DNA of 64,000 nucleotides, taken from positions 1,607,154-1,671,153 of the forward strand of contig WNKI01000002.1 of NCBI GenBank assembly GCA_015350385.1, read 5' to 3'. Shown here one piece after another: positions 21,953 through 33,300 of this stretch (its first letter is position 1; the number at the start of each line of letters is the position of its first letter). The DNA is from Aculops lycopersici (taxonomy: Eukaryota > Arthropoda > Arachnida > Trombidiformes > Eriophyidae). Below the pieces are notes generated by a model. It saw nothing but the letters and a program-made list of their open reading frames with translations. It searched no databases and had not been told where the DNA came from. The translations under genes were made by a program, and so were the position numbers.

Positions 21953-24900
21953 GGTTTTGATGGATTAATATTGTGATTTTTTCCTTAATCTAATATACAA
22001 AATATAATAATAGTTTTATTTTGGCAGACACAATGCTGCTCTAATCCTGACGGCGAATCAATGTTAACATAAATGCTCATACCCCAAGTCAAGTCGATAT
22101 GAAGCAATGATAAATATTCCAGTTATCGATATATTAACCACAAATACAATAAGTGACGGACTTGCTAGAAGTCACCGAAGAATCATTCAAGTAATAGAGT
22201 TCAGTCGTTTAATAATGGGAGTTGGCTTCCTCAATGGCGACCATGAGGATATTTGTCATCATGGTCATTCCTGAAATCTGTCAGCATCTGGTTGTTATTG
22301 AATTGATTGTTGTCCTAAGGTTAGTCAAAATATAATCATAGAATCATGTTTATCAGATGAGATGGTCATGTAGCAATGAAATTGGAGCAAGCGACGCATA
22401 ACAACAACCACTCGTCGTCATCATCGTTGTCCACTGGCCGCTGACTCCATAGTTTGCAATGAAGAAAACCAGGATACAGACGCAGCCTTGTGGATATATC
22501 GTTATGTTGTCGTTGGCTCTGCCACTATCTGTCTGCTGCAAAGCGAAGCGAGGAGTTTTCAGCCGCGTCCACAGCAGCCGCTCGCAACCCGCAGAGCTGC
22601 ATCTCCTTTCGCTCTTATCTCCACTGACTGAACTCCAGTCACTGGAATCTTGTTTTCTGCACTAACAGCTACAAAAGCTGTCTCATTTGACCCTCGAAAA
22701 CTGGACAGCCTTACGTTGACGGCTTTAGAGTAACTTTAACTTTCCTCAAGTTTTGTGCTGTTTACGCTGGTTGGAAATCTCTGCAGTCACTCATGCAGCT
22801 TGCTGCACAACAGCCCACCCACCTGTCACCATCTGCACCAATGTTTTCTTCTACCTGACGGACACAGAAATCAGTTAAGCAGATTTGAGACGGATATTAC
22901 GCAGCAGTATCCTAGTTGCATCGACCAACCGCTGATGCCGAAGGCAAAGATTGGTCAAGAGTGTGAACTGCCCACTGATCCTCGGGTATTTTGTTTGGTT
23001 TGCTCTCGATAGGTCGATCGATTGCGTTGTTGTCCACTTGCTGCTGTCCCTGCAATTACGTCAACTGAAATAAAGCGACCGACCGAACACTTGAAAACTC
23101 CACCTGTACACTCGAGCGGAAACTCGTCCGATTAGAAGCCGGAACTCTCGCTTGTCACAAGCTAGAACAGCCGATCCAAAGCTTGTCGATTTCCCTTGCC
23201 CTTCCAATTAAATTTCATTTCTAAAGTTTTACTCTCCTCTGACATTGATCTCACAGGACATCTGCTATGATAGAATCCTTCGCGCGTTCAACACTCAAAT
23301 ATTTTCGTCTCTTCAAAATCTCAGGGGGAAGCATTAAAGTGTCCTGCGTCATGTTGAGAATAATGAAAGTTTACATCGAATTGACTAATGATCACAGAGT
23401 CTATCTTTAGATTCGTTGATTATTTCATTGATTTTCTATTGCGCACTTGGTTGACTTATATCGCAAAGGTAACTCACGTTTTGTGCCTGGCAGCATAGAG
23501 GTAAAATAATCCAGGAGCGCAGGTGTATGACACGAGCGGCGCTGGTCACCGTTGATTATAATCGAATATATAATTATTATTGATCTTAATTATTTTGGTT
23601 ACATCTCTTCCTGGTGAACCGAACAAACATTATTTCGGCACGACACAACGATGAAATCATGATCATCGCAAGCAGGCAAGAGAAACTAGAGTCACCAGAT
23701 GAAGCCAAAGGTTGTCGTCAAAAGAGCATCAGCTTGACAGTGGAGTTGCACAGGAAGCGAGCAGGGACTCAATCAGGTAGCCGGGTAAATTTTAGGAATA
23801 TTTTCGATTGTGCTATCTCCGCTCCCAAACCGACTTGGCGTTGCTCATCATAGGAGCAAGATTGCACGAACTAGAGGCAACAATCCGCCCACGATATTAT
23901 ATATATTATAAAAGTAAAGATGTATAAATCTTTATGAATTTATATACATATATCAATGGTGACAAAATAACAAACAAACAAATACGGAAAAATAGAGAAA
24001 ACGCCTTTGATTTTATCAAAATAACGCATAATCATTGTCCGTCAATGATTATGACCTAGGGAGAAAAGTGGCTCAATTTATTCCATCTCTCTCTCTCTCT
24101 CTCTGCTGCGAGACAGTCAAAAAATAGGATTACCACTCAATGGTTGTCGCGATTATTACAATTTCAGGCTACTGCCGCAAACATCATCACTTATGGCATC
24201 TCCGCCTCTACAGGTAGCTGCCGTTTCGCTTATGTCGCTGCCGAGATTCATCACCACGAGGGTGAAATAGTCGGCTTCAAGAGGGTTGGCGTTGCCTCGA
24301 TCATGAATATGGTTTTGTCCATAAATTTGCGACCGAGCAATTGATGAGAAAGACTCAGGCCAACTTTACTCTTTAACTCGAGTGAAGGCAAGAGACGCAA
24401 CGCAATAAAGCTGATGACTGAAGGATTGGACTGCTCTGGTCTAGCAGCCTGGCGCTTTGAAAGTGAGTCAGTCTTGACGCAAAGCCAACGGCGAGGTGGA
24501 CGTGGATAAATGTGCAAAGCTTGTTAATGCAATTCTAACGACGACGACTTTCCTGTAACCGGTAGACTAGACAGGAAGGATTTGACGGCGGCTACGGTTG
24601 CTGCTCATACTTGAATAGGCTGCAATGGAGAATGATTTGGACGCATGGGAGTACAGAGGTTTACTGTGGGGGGTAGGTGGGTGGGTGGCAAACGGTTGGC
24701 GGTGCAACAATCCGCTTGGCTTCGCCTTTAAGCCTTCGCCAAGTCGCTTTGGCTGATAAGCGCACAGAAGGTATGGGACGTAGTGTCGCTATGTCGTCGC
24801 CTCCATCCTCGCTACATGCGATTCATTTAACGATGTCGTCGTCAATGGTTGGCGTCGATGTCGTCGGTCTCGTCGTAGCTTCCGGTAGCCAGCAAGCCCG

Positions 24901-26421
24901 AGGAGATGAGCGGGGGATAGAAGATGCGACCGTCACCAGATAACAAGCGGTGGCGAAACTCGAGCATTTGTGCCGCAATCCATGCTGATAGTCAATTGGA
25001 TTCGTTTATTTGTGCGTCGAATGGTGGTGGCGGTTGTTGTGGCAAGAGTAGTAGTAGTATTAGAAGCAAAGGTTAGCTAAATAACTAGCTAACGAGTTTG
25101 TCGGCCACTTGGATCGCTTTGCCTTAAACTTGGCTGTCCTCATTTTAAGGTTGGTGGCGATCGATAGTCTTATCAGCATCATCCGAAACCACTGCGGTCG
25201 CCAACGAAACCACTTCGCGCAGGTAACAGGATGGCCACAGGCCACTGAAAACTCTCGCTCACTCGCCTGCTTGCTCACTCCTCTCCGAAGGCTTTACTTT
25301 CACTGGCATTTGTCTGGATAAATGGGCGGTTGCGCAAGGCTAAGTGGACATCTTTATCGGCGTTAAGCGATGGATGCTCACAACAGGTTGTTGTTGTTGT
25401 TGTGCGCGAATACCGCTGTCCAATGGATTGGAGTCGTTGAAGCGGCAGGAGGAAGGCGGAAGATAGCGGAGACATTGAAGTAGAGCGGTGCGACATTAGT
25501 CGGCAAACAAAAAGTCACGCTGACCACTCACGCGCCCAACAAGTGGTTTCACTAACCGCTGGCTTGCGCCGAATTGAGCTCGCCTAACCCGGTCATCTCA
25601 TCTACCTGACTCACACGCTAGCAAGCCCGCCAGATAGATGACTCTAAATGACTGGTTAGCTATCTAGCCAACCGATTGGTTGGTTAGCTGGCTGGCTTAT
25701 GGTTCAATGATAGTTAGAAAAGAAAATAAGCGAAATTGTCATTCACACCACGTGTCCGCGAAACGTATACATGTCTAAGGTGGTCTCTGCAGTTAGACGT
25801 TCAGTTAGTTAGTTGGTTATTTATTAATTATTATGCTTGCTTGGTTTAGATTCAAGTGAAGATCAAGAGTAAGTAGTTGAGTTGGTAAGCTGGCAAGTAA
25901 GCAGGCCATAGATTTGATCAAGGACGTCGACTTGAGGCATCATCTAACACCAGCATCACTCGCATCAGCCGGCACGAAGATCACAGCTGCTTCTGGTATT
26001 ACACAACCACCTGGCACACCGATCAGCGCAAGAGGTGCGTTTATTACATTAGCAAGTTTTCTAGTTGGTGCTAGTAACCGAGGGAGAGGAACAGGAAGAG
26101 AAAGAGAAAGAAACTTATTGCTGGTTAGTGTAGTTGAAACACAACAAACTTGGATTAAAGAGAGCTGAAGGTTGGTGTTAAACGTTAGAAGACGGCATCC
26201 TCTCGCCAGTAGTTCTGATATTCCCCAGTTTGTTGGATCACTTCCATTTTTTTAGTTGTGGTGTCAACATGGTCATTAGTGAGCTAGCAAAATACCAAAA
26301 GAGAGCATGAGAAGCGATTCATCGAGTTGGTCATAAGAGTGAAGCTCACAAGATAAAAAAATTTCATTCATAAGACAAACAAGAGAAAGTGAAACTCTTA
26401 GAAGCTTCTTCCTGAGTCAAG
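21953..26421. other. 4.5 kb gene-free stretch
   Basis: Lies between two divergently transcribed genes (Src-family kinase on minus, Gln-rich protein on plus), so it probably holds their promoters and noncoding 5' exons. I find only short unsupported ORFs. Low-complexity features include a CT run near 24086-24104, a TA-rich tract near 23890-23950, a GTTG run near 25385-25402 and GGTTAGCTGGCT-like words near 25660-25700. Confidence 0.6.
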
Positions 26422-29418
26422 ATGTCAAGAAAGATGCTCACATCAAACAGAACCAAGCAGCATTTCTACTTCCTGGCACTATGCTCCGGTTGCCTCATTG
26501 TTGCGCTGCACTCAAGGTTATCCAACGCCCAAGTGGCGCAACAATATCACCCGCTGACAAGTCACTACTTGGGCACACAAACAAGAGGCAACGAGCAAGT
26601 GCTTCTCTTCAAGTTACCTGAATCGATCTCATCTCACATAGCCCAAGAGCAACCACAACTACAACAGCACCAGCACCATCACCAACAAGAAAACCACCAA
26701 CAATCGCAACAGATTTTAGTCACACAAGACGGCCAACTGCTGAGGTATGTGACAAGCGAGGAGGCGCAGCAGCTCGTTGGTCAATCAGCGCAGCTGCCTG
26801 AACTTAATGGCCAACAGGAGCAGACAATCTCGCTGCACATTCCAATCTCAACCCTTCGGGGCCACAGTGAGAGCAACGCAATTCAAGAGCAGCTATTGCA
26901 ACAGCAGCAGGATCAACAACAACAACAACAACAACAGCAGCAGCATCATAACGAGCGGCAAATGCACCTGCAAGTTGCTCAGGAGGCCAACCGTTTGGCA
27001 TATGAGCAGCAGCAGCAGCAGCAACCGAATCGGAATAAGCAACAGCAACTTGCCGGTGGTCTGACCGTTTCGCTCATCGACTACCTGACCTCGGCGCTGA
27101 ACGCCGTGGCCGCCAAGAGCTCGCAGCAACAGCAACAACAGCAGTGGCAGTCCCAAGTTGGCGAGCAGTTTGCCTCAAATGCGCCACCTGAATATCTGAT
27201 TGAGCGGAGACCAGCGCCAGTGGATCAAATTTCAACTGAGCAACAGATTCAGTTGCTAAAAGAGATGCTTCACACGCATCAGCAAAGGACACTGCAGCAA
27301 CAGCAACAACCGTCGAGATCTCCATCTTTAGAGGATCTTGTTCAATTGCAAAAGCAACAGCAAAACTTGAATCAGCAGCTCGCGTACGCTCCTTCGCCTT
27401 TGAGTCTCGGCAGCCAAGCGCAACCACTAGCACAGCTCACAATGGAAGCCATTGATAATAATCAAAATGGAAGTGCGAACTCGACATCAAACAGCAGCTT
27501 GCTAAACAAATTAGCTAGTAGCTCGCCAGATTTGCTGCTCCGTTTGAGGGCCTTGCTGAGGAAGGCGTCGGCCAGGCAGCAGCAGCAGCAGCAAGGTAAC
27601 TACACCACCACCAACACTCAACACCAAGCTCAATCTCAGTTTGTCGGCGGAGGAGTTGGAAAAAACAACGACTTGGCGCTTGTGGCGGCATTAAATGGCG
27701 CCGTTGGTGGCGTTGAAAGTCCATCAACATCTTCTCTCGTTACAATGGCCTCACCAGTTTCCTCCGAGTCGCTTCTAGTTGGAAACGGCGGCAACGGCGA
27801 CGAAACTGACGTCAACGGCAGTCAGCATCCAAGTCGCGGCTCAATCAGGGAGGCAAGTGGAGGAAGCTTGAACAGTAATGGCGATAGTAATGGCTACAAC
27901 CAGGACCAAACGTTGGCAAGTCTGGCCAACAAGAGCTTGCTCAACTCCTTCCTTTCAAATCAAAACTTAACCTCGCACGAGGAAATCAAGATTCCCCTCG
28001 TGGTTATTGCAATGCCACGCATTGTAAGCATGCGACGCAATAACCTGGCCGCGGCTCTGGCGAAACAAAACAATCAAAGTCTTGCGGAATATGAGACAAC
28101 ATCAACAGGTAGTCAGCAATCAGTGAGACCAGCGCTAGACTCGCTCTTGGCAAAAGTGATTGAGAGTTCGCAGCAACTTGGCCATTACAATCGCTCGCAA
28201 GTTCCCTCGTTCAATGGCACCCAGCAGCAATCGCTAGCCTTAAATCTGCACAACTTGACCTCCGCAGTGCAAAACTTGACGAGCTCGCAACCAACCCAAC
28301 AACGCCAGTACCAACAGGTGGCACCCTTCCTCTACCTGACCGGGCCGAGTGGCAACATCAGCGAGCGAATGTCGATTCAGGAGCAGGTCAACTTGCTCCA
28401 GCAGCAACAACAACAGCAGCAACAAAATCGCCGCCATCTCTCACACCAGCCACCACCAACCACCTCGATGCCGCACCACACGATGGCGCCCTATGCGCAG
28501 CAGTTCCAATTGCCTCTGGTGGCAGCGGCCGGACCCTCGGCGAGCACGATTTTGCCCTCGCCACAACACAACCAATATGATCACTACCAATATACCCTCA
28601 CTCAACCGATGAATCAGAGTCACTCGGACAGCGAACAGGTGGCCAGTAGGCTGGCGCTGGCCGGAGGTCAGCTGTTCAAGCCACTTGTGGACAGAATTCT
28701 CTCTGCGAGAAACAACAACACGCAAAACCAGCAGCAGCAGCAGCAAGAACATCCGGTTCAAGCTCAAAATAGTCCCTTCGGTTCAATCCAGATTCAGGTT
28801 GTCGATGATCAATCGGCAAACCAACAACCAGAGCAACAACAACAACAACAACAGCAACAACAATATCAGTTGGCCTCAGAGCAGGAAGTGAGGGATTTTG
28901 AGCAAAGATACAAACAACAACAACAACAACAACTGCAGACAAGTTTTGTGGAACAGCAGCAAGTGGAAGTCTCACCTAGAGACGACCAGCAACAGCAACA
29001 ACAGCTCCAGCAACAACAAGTGATTTACCTGAACCCGAAGCCTCAGTTCGAGGTTCAATCGTATGAGCGCGCAAACGGCTCTGACTCGTCGAGTTTAGCT
29101 GGCGCCAATTATTACCAGCAACCTGCTCAGGTGACCTCTAATAACGGACACGTTCTGCAAGCAGACTCCTTGCAGGCACCTAAAAGCCAATTGATTTCAT
29201 CCACAAATCCCGGCCACTCCTTGCTGACGGGCGTCGGCAACTACCCCCTAGTTTCAAGAGGATTAAGACCTCTTATGCGTCTCCACAGACGAGTCTCGTC
29301 TTCCCCGTCGTCCTCGTTTCCTCTGGCACCGTTATTCAAGCGCCCTGTTGGCAGTCTAATCGCAAATGAGGCTAACGATGGTAAGGCGAAACCGAGAATG
29401 GTTTTTATGATTGTTTAG
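26422..29418 (+). CDS. Secreted glutamine-rich low-complexity protein
   Basis: Single ORF of 998 residues. A hydrophobic signal peptide (FYFLALCSGCLIVALHS) ends near SNAQ at about residue 36, so the protein should enter the secretory pathway. The mature chain is dominated by Gln, with many runs of CAA/CAG (for example nt 26898-26942, 28399-28427 and 28832-28862), plus Ser, Asn and Leu. I see essentially no cysteine after the signal peptide. Less biased islands include QILVTQDGQLLRYVTSEEA, KIPLVVIAMPRIVSMRRNNL and the basic C-terminus LRPLMRLHRRVSS. There are several N-glycosylation sequons. I recognise no family; an extracellular matrix, cuticle or glandular secretion is a guess from composition. 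AATAAA lies at 29514-29519. Confidence 0.75.
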   Translation: MSRKMLTSNRTKQHFYFLALCSGCLIVALHSRLSNAQVAQQYHPLTSHYLGTQTRGNEQVLLFKLPESISSHIAQEQPQLQQHQHHHQQENHQQSQQILVTQDGQLLRYVTSEEAQQLVGQSAQLPELNGQQEQTISLHIPISTLRGHSESNAIQEQLLQQQQDQQQQQQQQQQHHNERQMHLQVAQEANRLAYEQQQQQQPNRNKQQQLAGGLTVSLIDYLTSALNAVAAKSSQQQQQQQWQSQVGEQFASNAPPEYLIERRPAPVDQISTEQQIQLLKEMLHTHQQRTLQQQQQPSRSPSLEDLVQLQKQQQNLNQQLAYAPSPLSLGSQAQPLAQLTMEAIDNNQNGSANSTSNSSLLNKLASSSPDLLLRLRALLRKASARQQQQQQGNYTTTNTQHQAQSQFVGGGVGKNNDLALVAALNGAVGGVESPSTSSLVTMASPVSSESLLVGNGGNGDETDVNGSQHPSRGSIREASGGSLNSNGDSNGYNQDQTLASLANKSLLNSFLSNQNLTSHEEIKIPLVVIAMPRIVSMRRNNLAAALAKQNNQSLAEYETTSTGSQQSVRPALDSLLAKVIESSQQLGHYNRSQVPSFNGTQQQSLALNLHNLTSAVQNLTSSQPTQQRQYQQVAPFLYLTGPSGNISERMSIQEQVNLLQQQQQQQQQNRRHLSHQPPPTTSMPHHTMAPYAQQFQLPLVAAAGPSASTILPSPQHNQYDHYQYTLTQPMNQSHSDSEQVASRLALAGGQLFKPLVDRILSARNNNTQNQQQQQQEHPVQAQNSPFGSIQIQVVDDQSANQQPEQQQQQQQQQQYQLASEQEVRDFEQRYKQQQQQQLQTSFVEQQQVEVSPRDDQQQQQQLQQQQVIYLNPKPQFEVQSYERANGSDSSSLAGANYYQQPAQVTSNNGHVLQADSLQAPKSQLISSTNPGHSLLTGVGNYPLVSRGLRPLMRLHRRVSSSPSSSFPLAPLFKRPVGSLIANEANDGKAKPRMVFMIV

Positions 29419-30311
29419 GAAATCAGATAGACTGAGGCTGGATAAATATATACGGAAGAATATATATAAAGAAAAAAATTATCCACTATGATTTGGCTAA
29501 CTTAAACTCGGCTAATAAATGACTAAATTTTCTACTCTCACGTCTGTGAACTTTACCTGTACCCTTATTTCCAAAATTTCACATTAATGGCCCATGTGAA
29601 CTTTTTCTCTCTATCTCCATTCTTTTTGCGTTCAACTAGACTTATCACTGTGAAACTCGTGACCTTTCACACATTCTCTTGTCGGATGACTGAAGTTGGC
29701 TTTGATTTCCAGAAAAAAAAAATAAACTGACTCTAGACAACAGCGAGCAGAATGGATGAATCTGCATTGACTGCTCTTTTTGGAGCTCCCAGGCTGCAGA
29801 CCGTGGAGTGCGCCATAGAAACAAAAAGACAGCGGTAAATTGTGCGCAGTCGCACATGTGGCGTTGCTCGCTGGGGACCAAATAAAGGCTTGCTCTGAGT
29901 ATAGGCAACTCCTTCCGAAGGTGTCCGATCGAAATAACCGATAGCCTCAGTTGAATCTGATATTCTGTTGGATTCACAACCCTTGGTATCATTGTTATTG
30001 TTGTTGTTATTGTTACTGTTGTTATTGTTGTTTCCTTCCCGTTATCTCCTACCGTTGCTTGTTACATACTAATTATATTTGTTAGTGCAACTCACGCAAA
30101 ACTCAATCAGCACTCAGGTGAACAAACTGAAGCATCTAAATTGCAAAACTTGAATTAGAATCCCAAGATATCAAGTCACCTGAAGTGATTATTGAAGAAT
30201 TTTTAATCTGAACCCAAAACAAAATCCCTCGATCGCAGATAGAGAATCGATTGAATATTCACCTAGCAAATAGCAGATTTCCTGACGAAGCGCCCCAAAG
30301 ACACCGACAAA
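29419..30311. other. Intergenic: 3' UTR and Gad 5' region
   Basis: Includes the 3' UTR of the Gln-rich gene, a GTTATT trinucleotide-like run near 29990-30032, and the 5' UTR of the decarboxylase. No additional gene is seen. Confidence 0.5.
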
Positions 30312-33300
30312 ATGAGCTCATTAAAGTACAAGGGTAAGTGATGGCATGATAATTTTTGATTTGACAACAAGAAGAGAGACTCGACTCACCGTCTGGTTAG
30401 AAAATTCTAGATTTCAAATTATAATAAGCATGAAATTTACAAAACATAGAGTGAAATCTAACCAAATTTTACCCCAAACATAATGAAAACACAGACTTAT
30501 TGCCCTACAAGTTCGACGAGTCGGCTAATGAGCAGACGAGGAAGTTCTTATTGGGAGTGGTGAAGATCTGTCTAGATTATATTGAGAGGGAAAACAAACG
30601 CGAAGAAAAGGTGATTGATTTCTACCAACCAGAAGAGATCATAAAGATGTTTGATTTTTCCATTCCAGAAACACCAACTGAATTGGACACACTAGTGGAG
30701 GATTGTCGTCGAACTCTCTTATACCAAGTTCGGACAGGTGAGTTTATGCTTTAGATTACAAACTTTTGATCAAGATAATTGCCGAATCGTTGAGCCATTA
30801 CAGAATTTATCCATCGTGAAGCGATTTAACTTTGCTTCAGGTTTAGTTTGATTGAATTGCCATTTGGGATTTGGCTGGTGGCGCGCGTCAGTTGACACAC
30901 ATGACTCTTGAATCCCATTCCACGAGTAACATCTGGTGGCACTTACTATGCGAATTACTCACTTCTCATTTCAAACCTCGAGTCAAATAAGAACACGCCA
31001 ATCAGCTATTGCAGTTGATGTTGCTGTAGCTGGCACCTCGACTTGAATCACCGTTTCGGCTGCAGTTGCGCAACATTGGCGCATCAATCTAGCCGACCAT
31101 TTTGCAAACAGGCGAATGAAACTTGGAGCTTCAACCGGCCAACTTTTGCCCAAAATAACGACTCAAACACTTGGCGCCGCTGCCATCGCCATCAGGTTGC
31201 ATTTGCAATCCGAGGGGCGGGCCTAGCGACTTTTGCCAGCAAACTTTTGCCTTTGCCTGGCGCGTCCATTGAGGCGGAAGTGAGCGCGAGATTGGCCAGC
31301 CCAGTTTGCCACTCATACAACACTACTCCGCCACCGGCAACAGAAGTGGCGCAGCAAAAACTTTCGTCGTCGTCGTTTTCGTGGTAGTCCGATAAGCCAA
31401 GTGGTCGACCGGAAGGTCTGAGGCAAAAATGGCGGCGGCTGGTGGTGGTTGTGTTGCTGCCTGTGCAAAAGTTGGCTCAAGTTTGAGACAGAATCCGCGG
31501 ATTAATAGTCAAGTGTCTCGGTTGGTTTGCTTACGAGTTTCCCTTAGAGTTGGTGTGCATTTGTTGTAGCGCGTCTTACGCGCAAGCCGAATACCTAAAT
31601 TGGCGCTTGTGTATCGGATATCTGATATGTGTAGTTGCGCAATGCACAACAACGCTAATCGTCGGCGCCATCCTAGTGGTCGAGCTCAATGCTCGACTCC
31701 ACAGCGGCCATTGTGATTCAGTCAGGCGCTACAGTTAGATGATAGTGGGCAACTTTAGTTTCCATTATGATCACTCGCTTCAAGGGGCAGCCGCTAGTGG
31801 TGGCCGACAATCTCTATCTTACACTCTATCCAACGACAATTGACGAAACTTGCCACTAGCAGCGCTGCTTGCGATGTGTTGGTTTGGAACGGAAGTTGTT
31901 GGCGTTTGTTTGGTTGGCAAGTTTCTCGAAGTTGAATCAATGATGCGAGCCAAATTTAATCAATTAATCGCATCATTCATTTCGCGCGTGCCACTGCTAC
32001 TACAGCTAACACTAAACTCACAAGTTTTCCCCATTTCTCCATTCTTCTGCTTCACATACACATTCCAACTTGCCACTTCCAAGTGAGCAACATGGCGAAA
32101 TGTTAGATAAGAAAAGTTGTGTGTTTGAATGCTTGTCAGTCACAATGGCAGTTGTTTGGTGCAACATAAAGCTTCAGATTTGACTACAGATCCTCTGTGG
32201 CAAATTTGGCGCCTGAAACCTGTCACTTGTATTGTATTCCTCGGAAACTGGCAACAATTTAACAAGCTCGACTGATTACACTCACAACCTCCTGCCAACC
32301 GGTGGGACTAATTGCGCGCCAATCAAAATTGTTTGCGATTTGATCCAATCCAATCCGACTCGACTCGACTCGACTCGACTCGACTCGACTCGATCCGATT
32401 TGATTAAATCACTGCGGCTCTCGAAGTGATTCTCGCACTTGAGACGCAAATACGGCAGTGATTTTCTCGCGCTCCAATCGCATACTTTCTTTGGCCAAAA
32501 CACGAGCGAACCTCTCGAGTTGCGGATGCCATCATTACGCAAGACTCTGTTTGCTTTACACTTTCCTTCCCTCTCTCTCTTTATTGGACGCGTGCCACAA
32601 AAAGAGACCATTATGTTGACTACATAATTGGCAAAATCGACATCCTTCAAGAAAGAGGACGGCGACGGAGTTTGGTGGCGGCGACTGTGAGCTGTGCAAT
32701 GAAATACGAGAACAGGAGAAAAGTTCTGCTTCCGCCTCAACCAAACCCAGTTCATCTCCTGCCCTCTAACTAGTCGTTAGAGTTGCCGCTCGCGCCGGAT
32801 GGCGAGCAGCTCGGATTTCTCTTTATGGACAGAACCTCCAACTCGTACTTGTTTCCTCTTTTCTTTCGCGATGGGCGGCGACGGCAACAGCAACAACGAC
32901 GCCGACGGAAGCAAAAGTGAGTCAACTACTAATCCCACGATTCGAAGGCCAGCTGACTCCTCCATTGTGTGCGAGCAAATCTAAAACAGCCACCTGCAAG
33001 TCAGCGACGAGCAACTCGGAGTTAAATGGGACAAAATGGAGGCAAATTGATATAAACGTTTGCCTCGCTAACTCGCCTTCACTCTCTTTTTGCCAACTGG
33101 TGGTCGCTAGGTCCCGCGACTAACAAACACAAAAGAGCTCCTACTGCGGCGCAAGTCTGGCGCACAATGAATCAGTCCAACGCCGATGACAAACCGCAAT
33201 GAGTTTGGCTCCATCAATTGGTGACTAGAATTCCCCAGCGAGCAGTCGTTGCTCACTTTGGCTCAAAATAGACAAAAGATATCACATTGCCATCTAATGT

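Noticed and set aside
23614..23853. 79-codon ORF in the 4.5 kb gap
   Set aside because: No start context, domain or splice support; consistent with chance.
32356..32390. CRISPR-like or satellite array
   Set aside because: A simple pentanucleotide microsatellite with no spacers.
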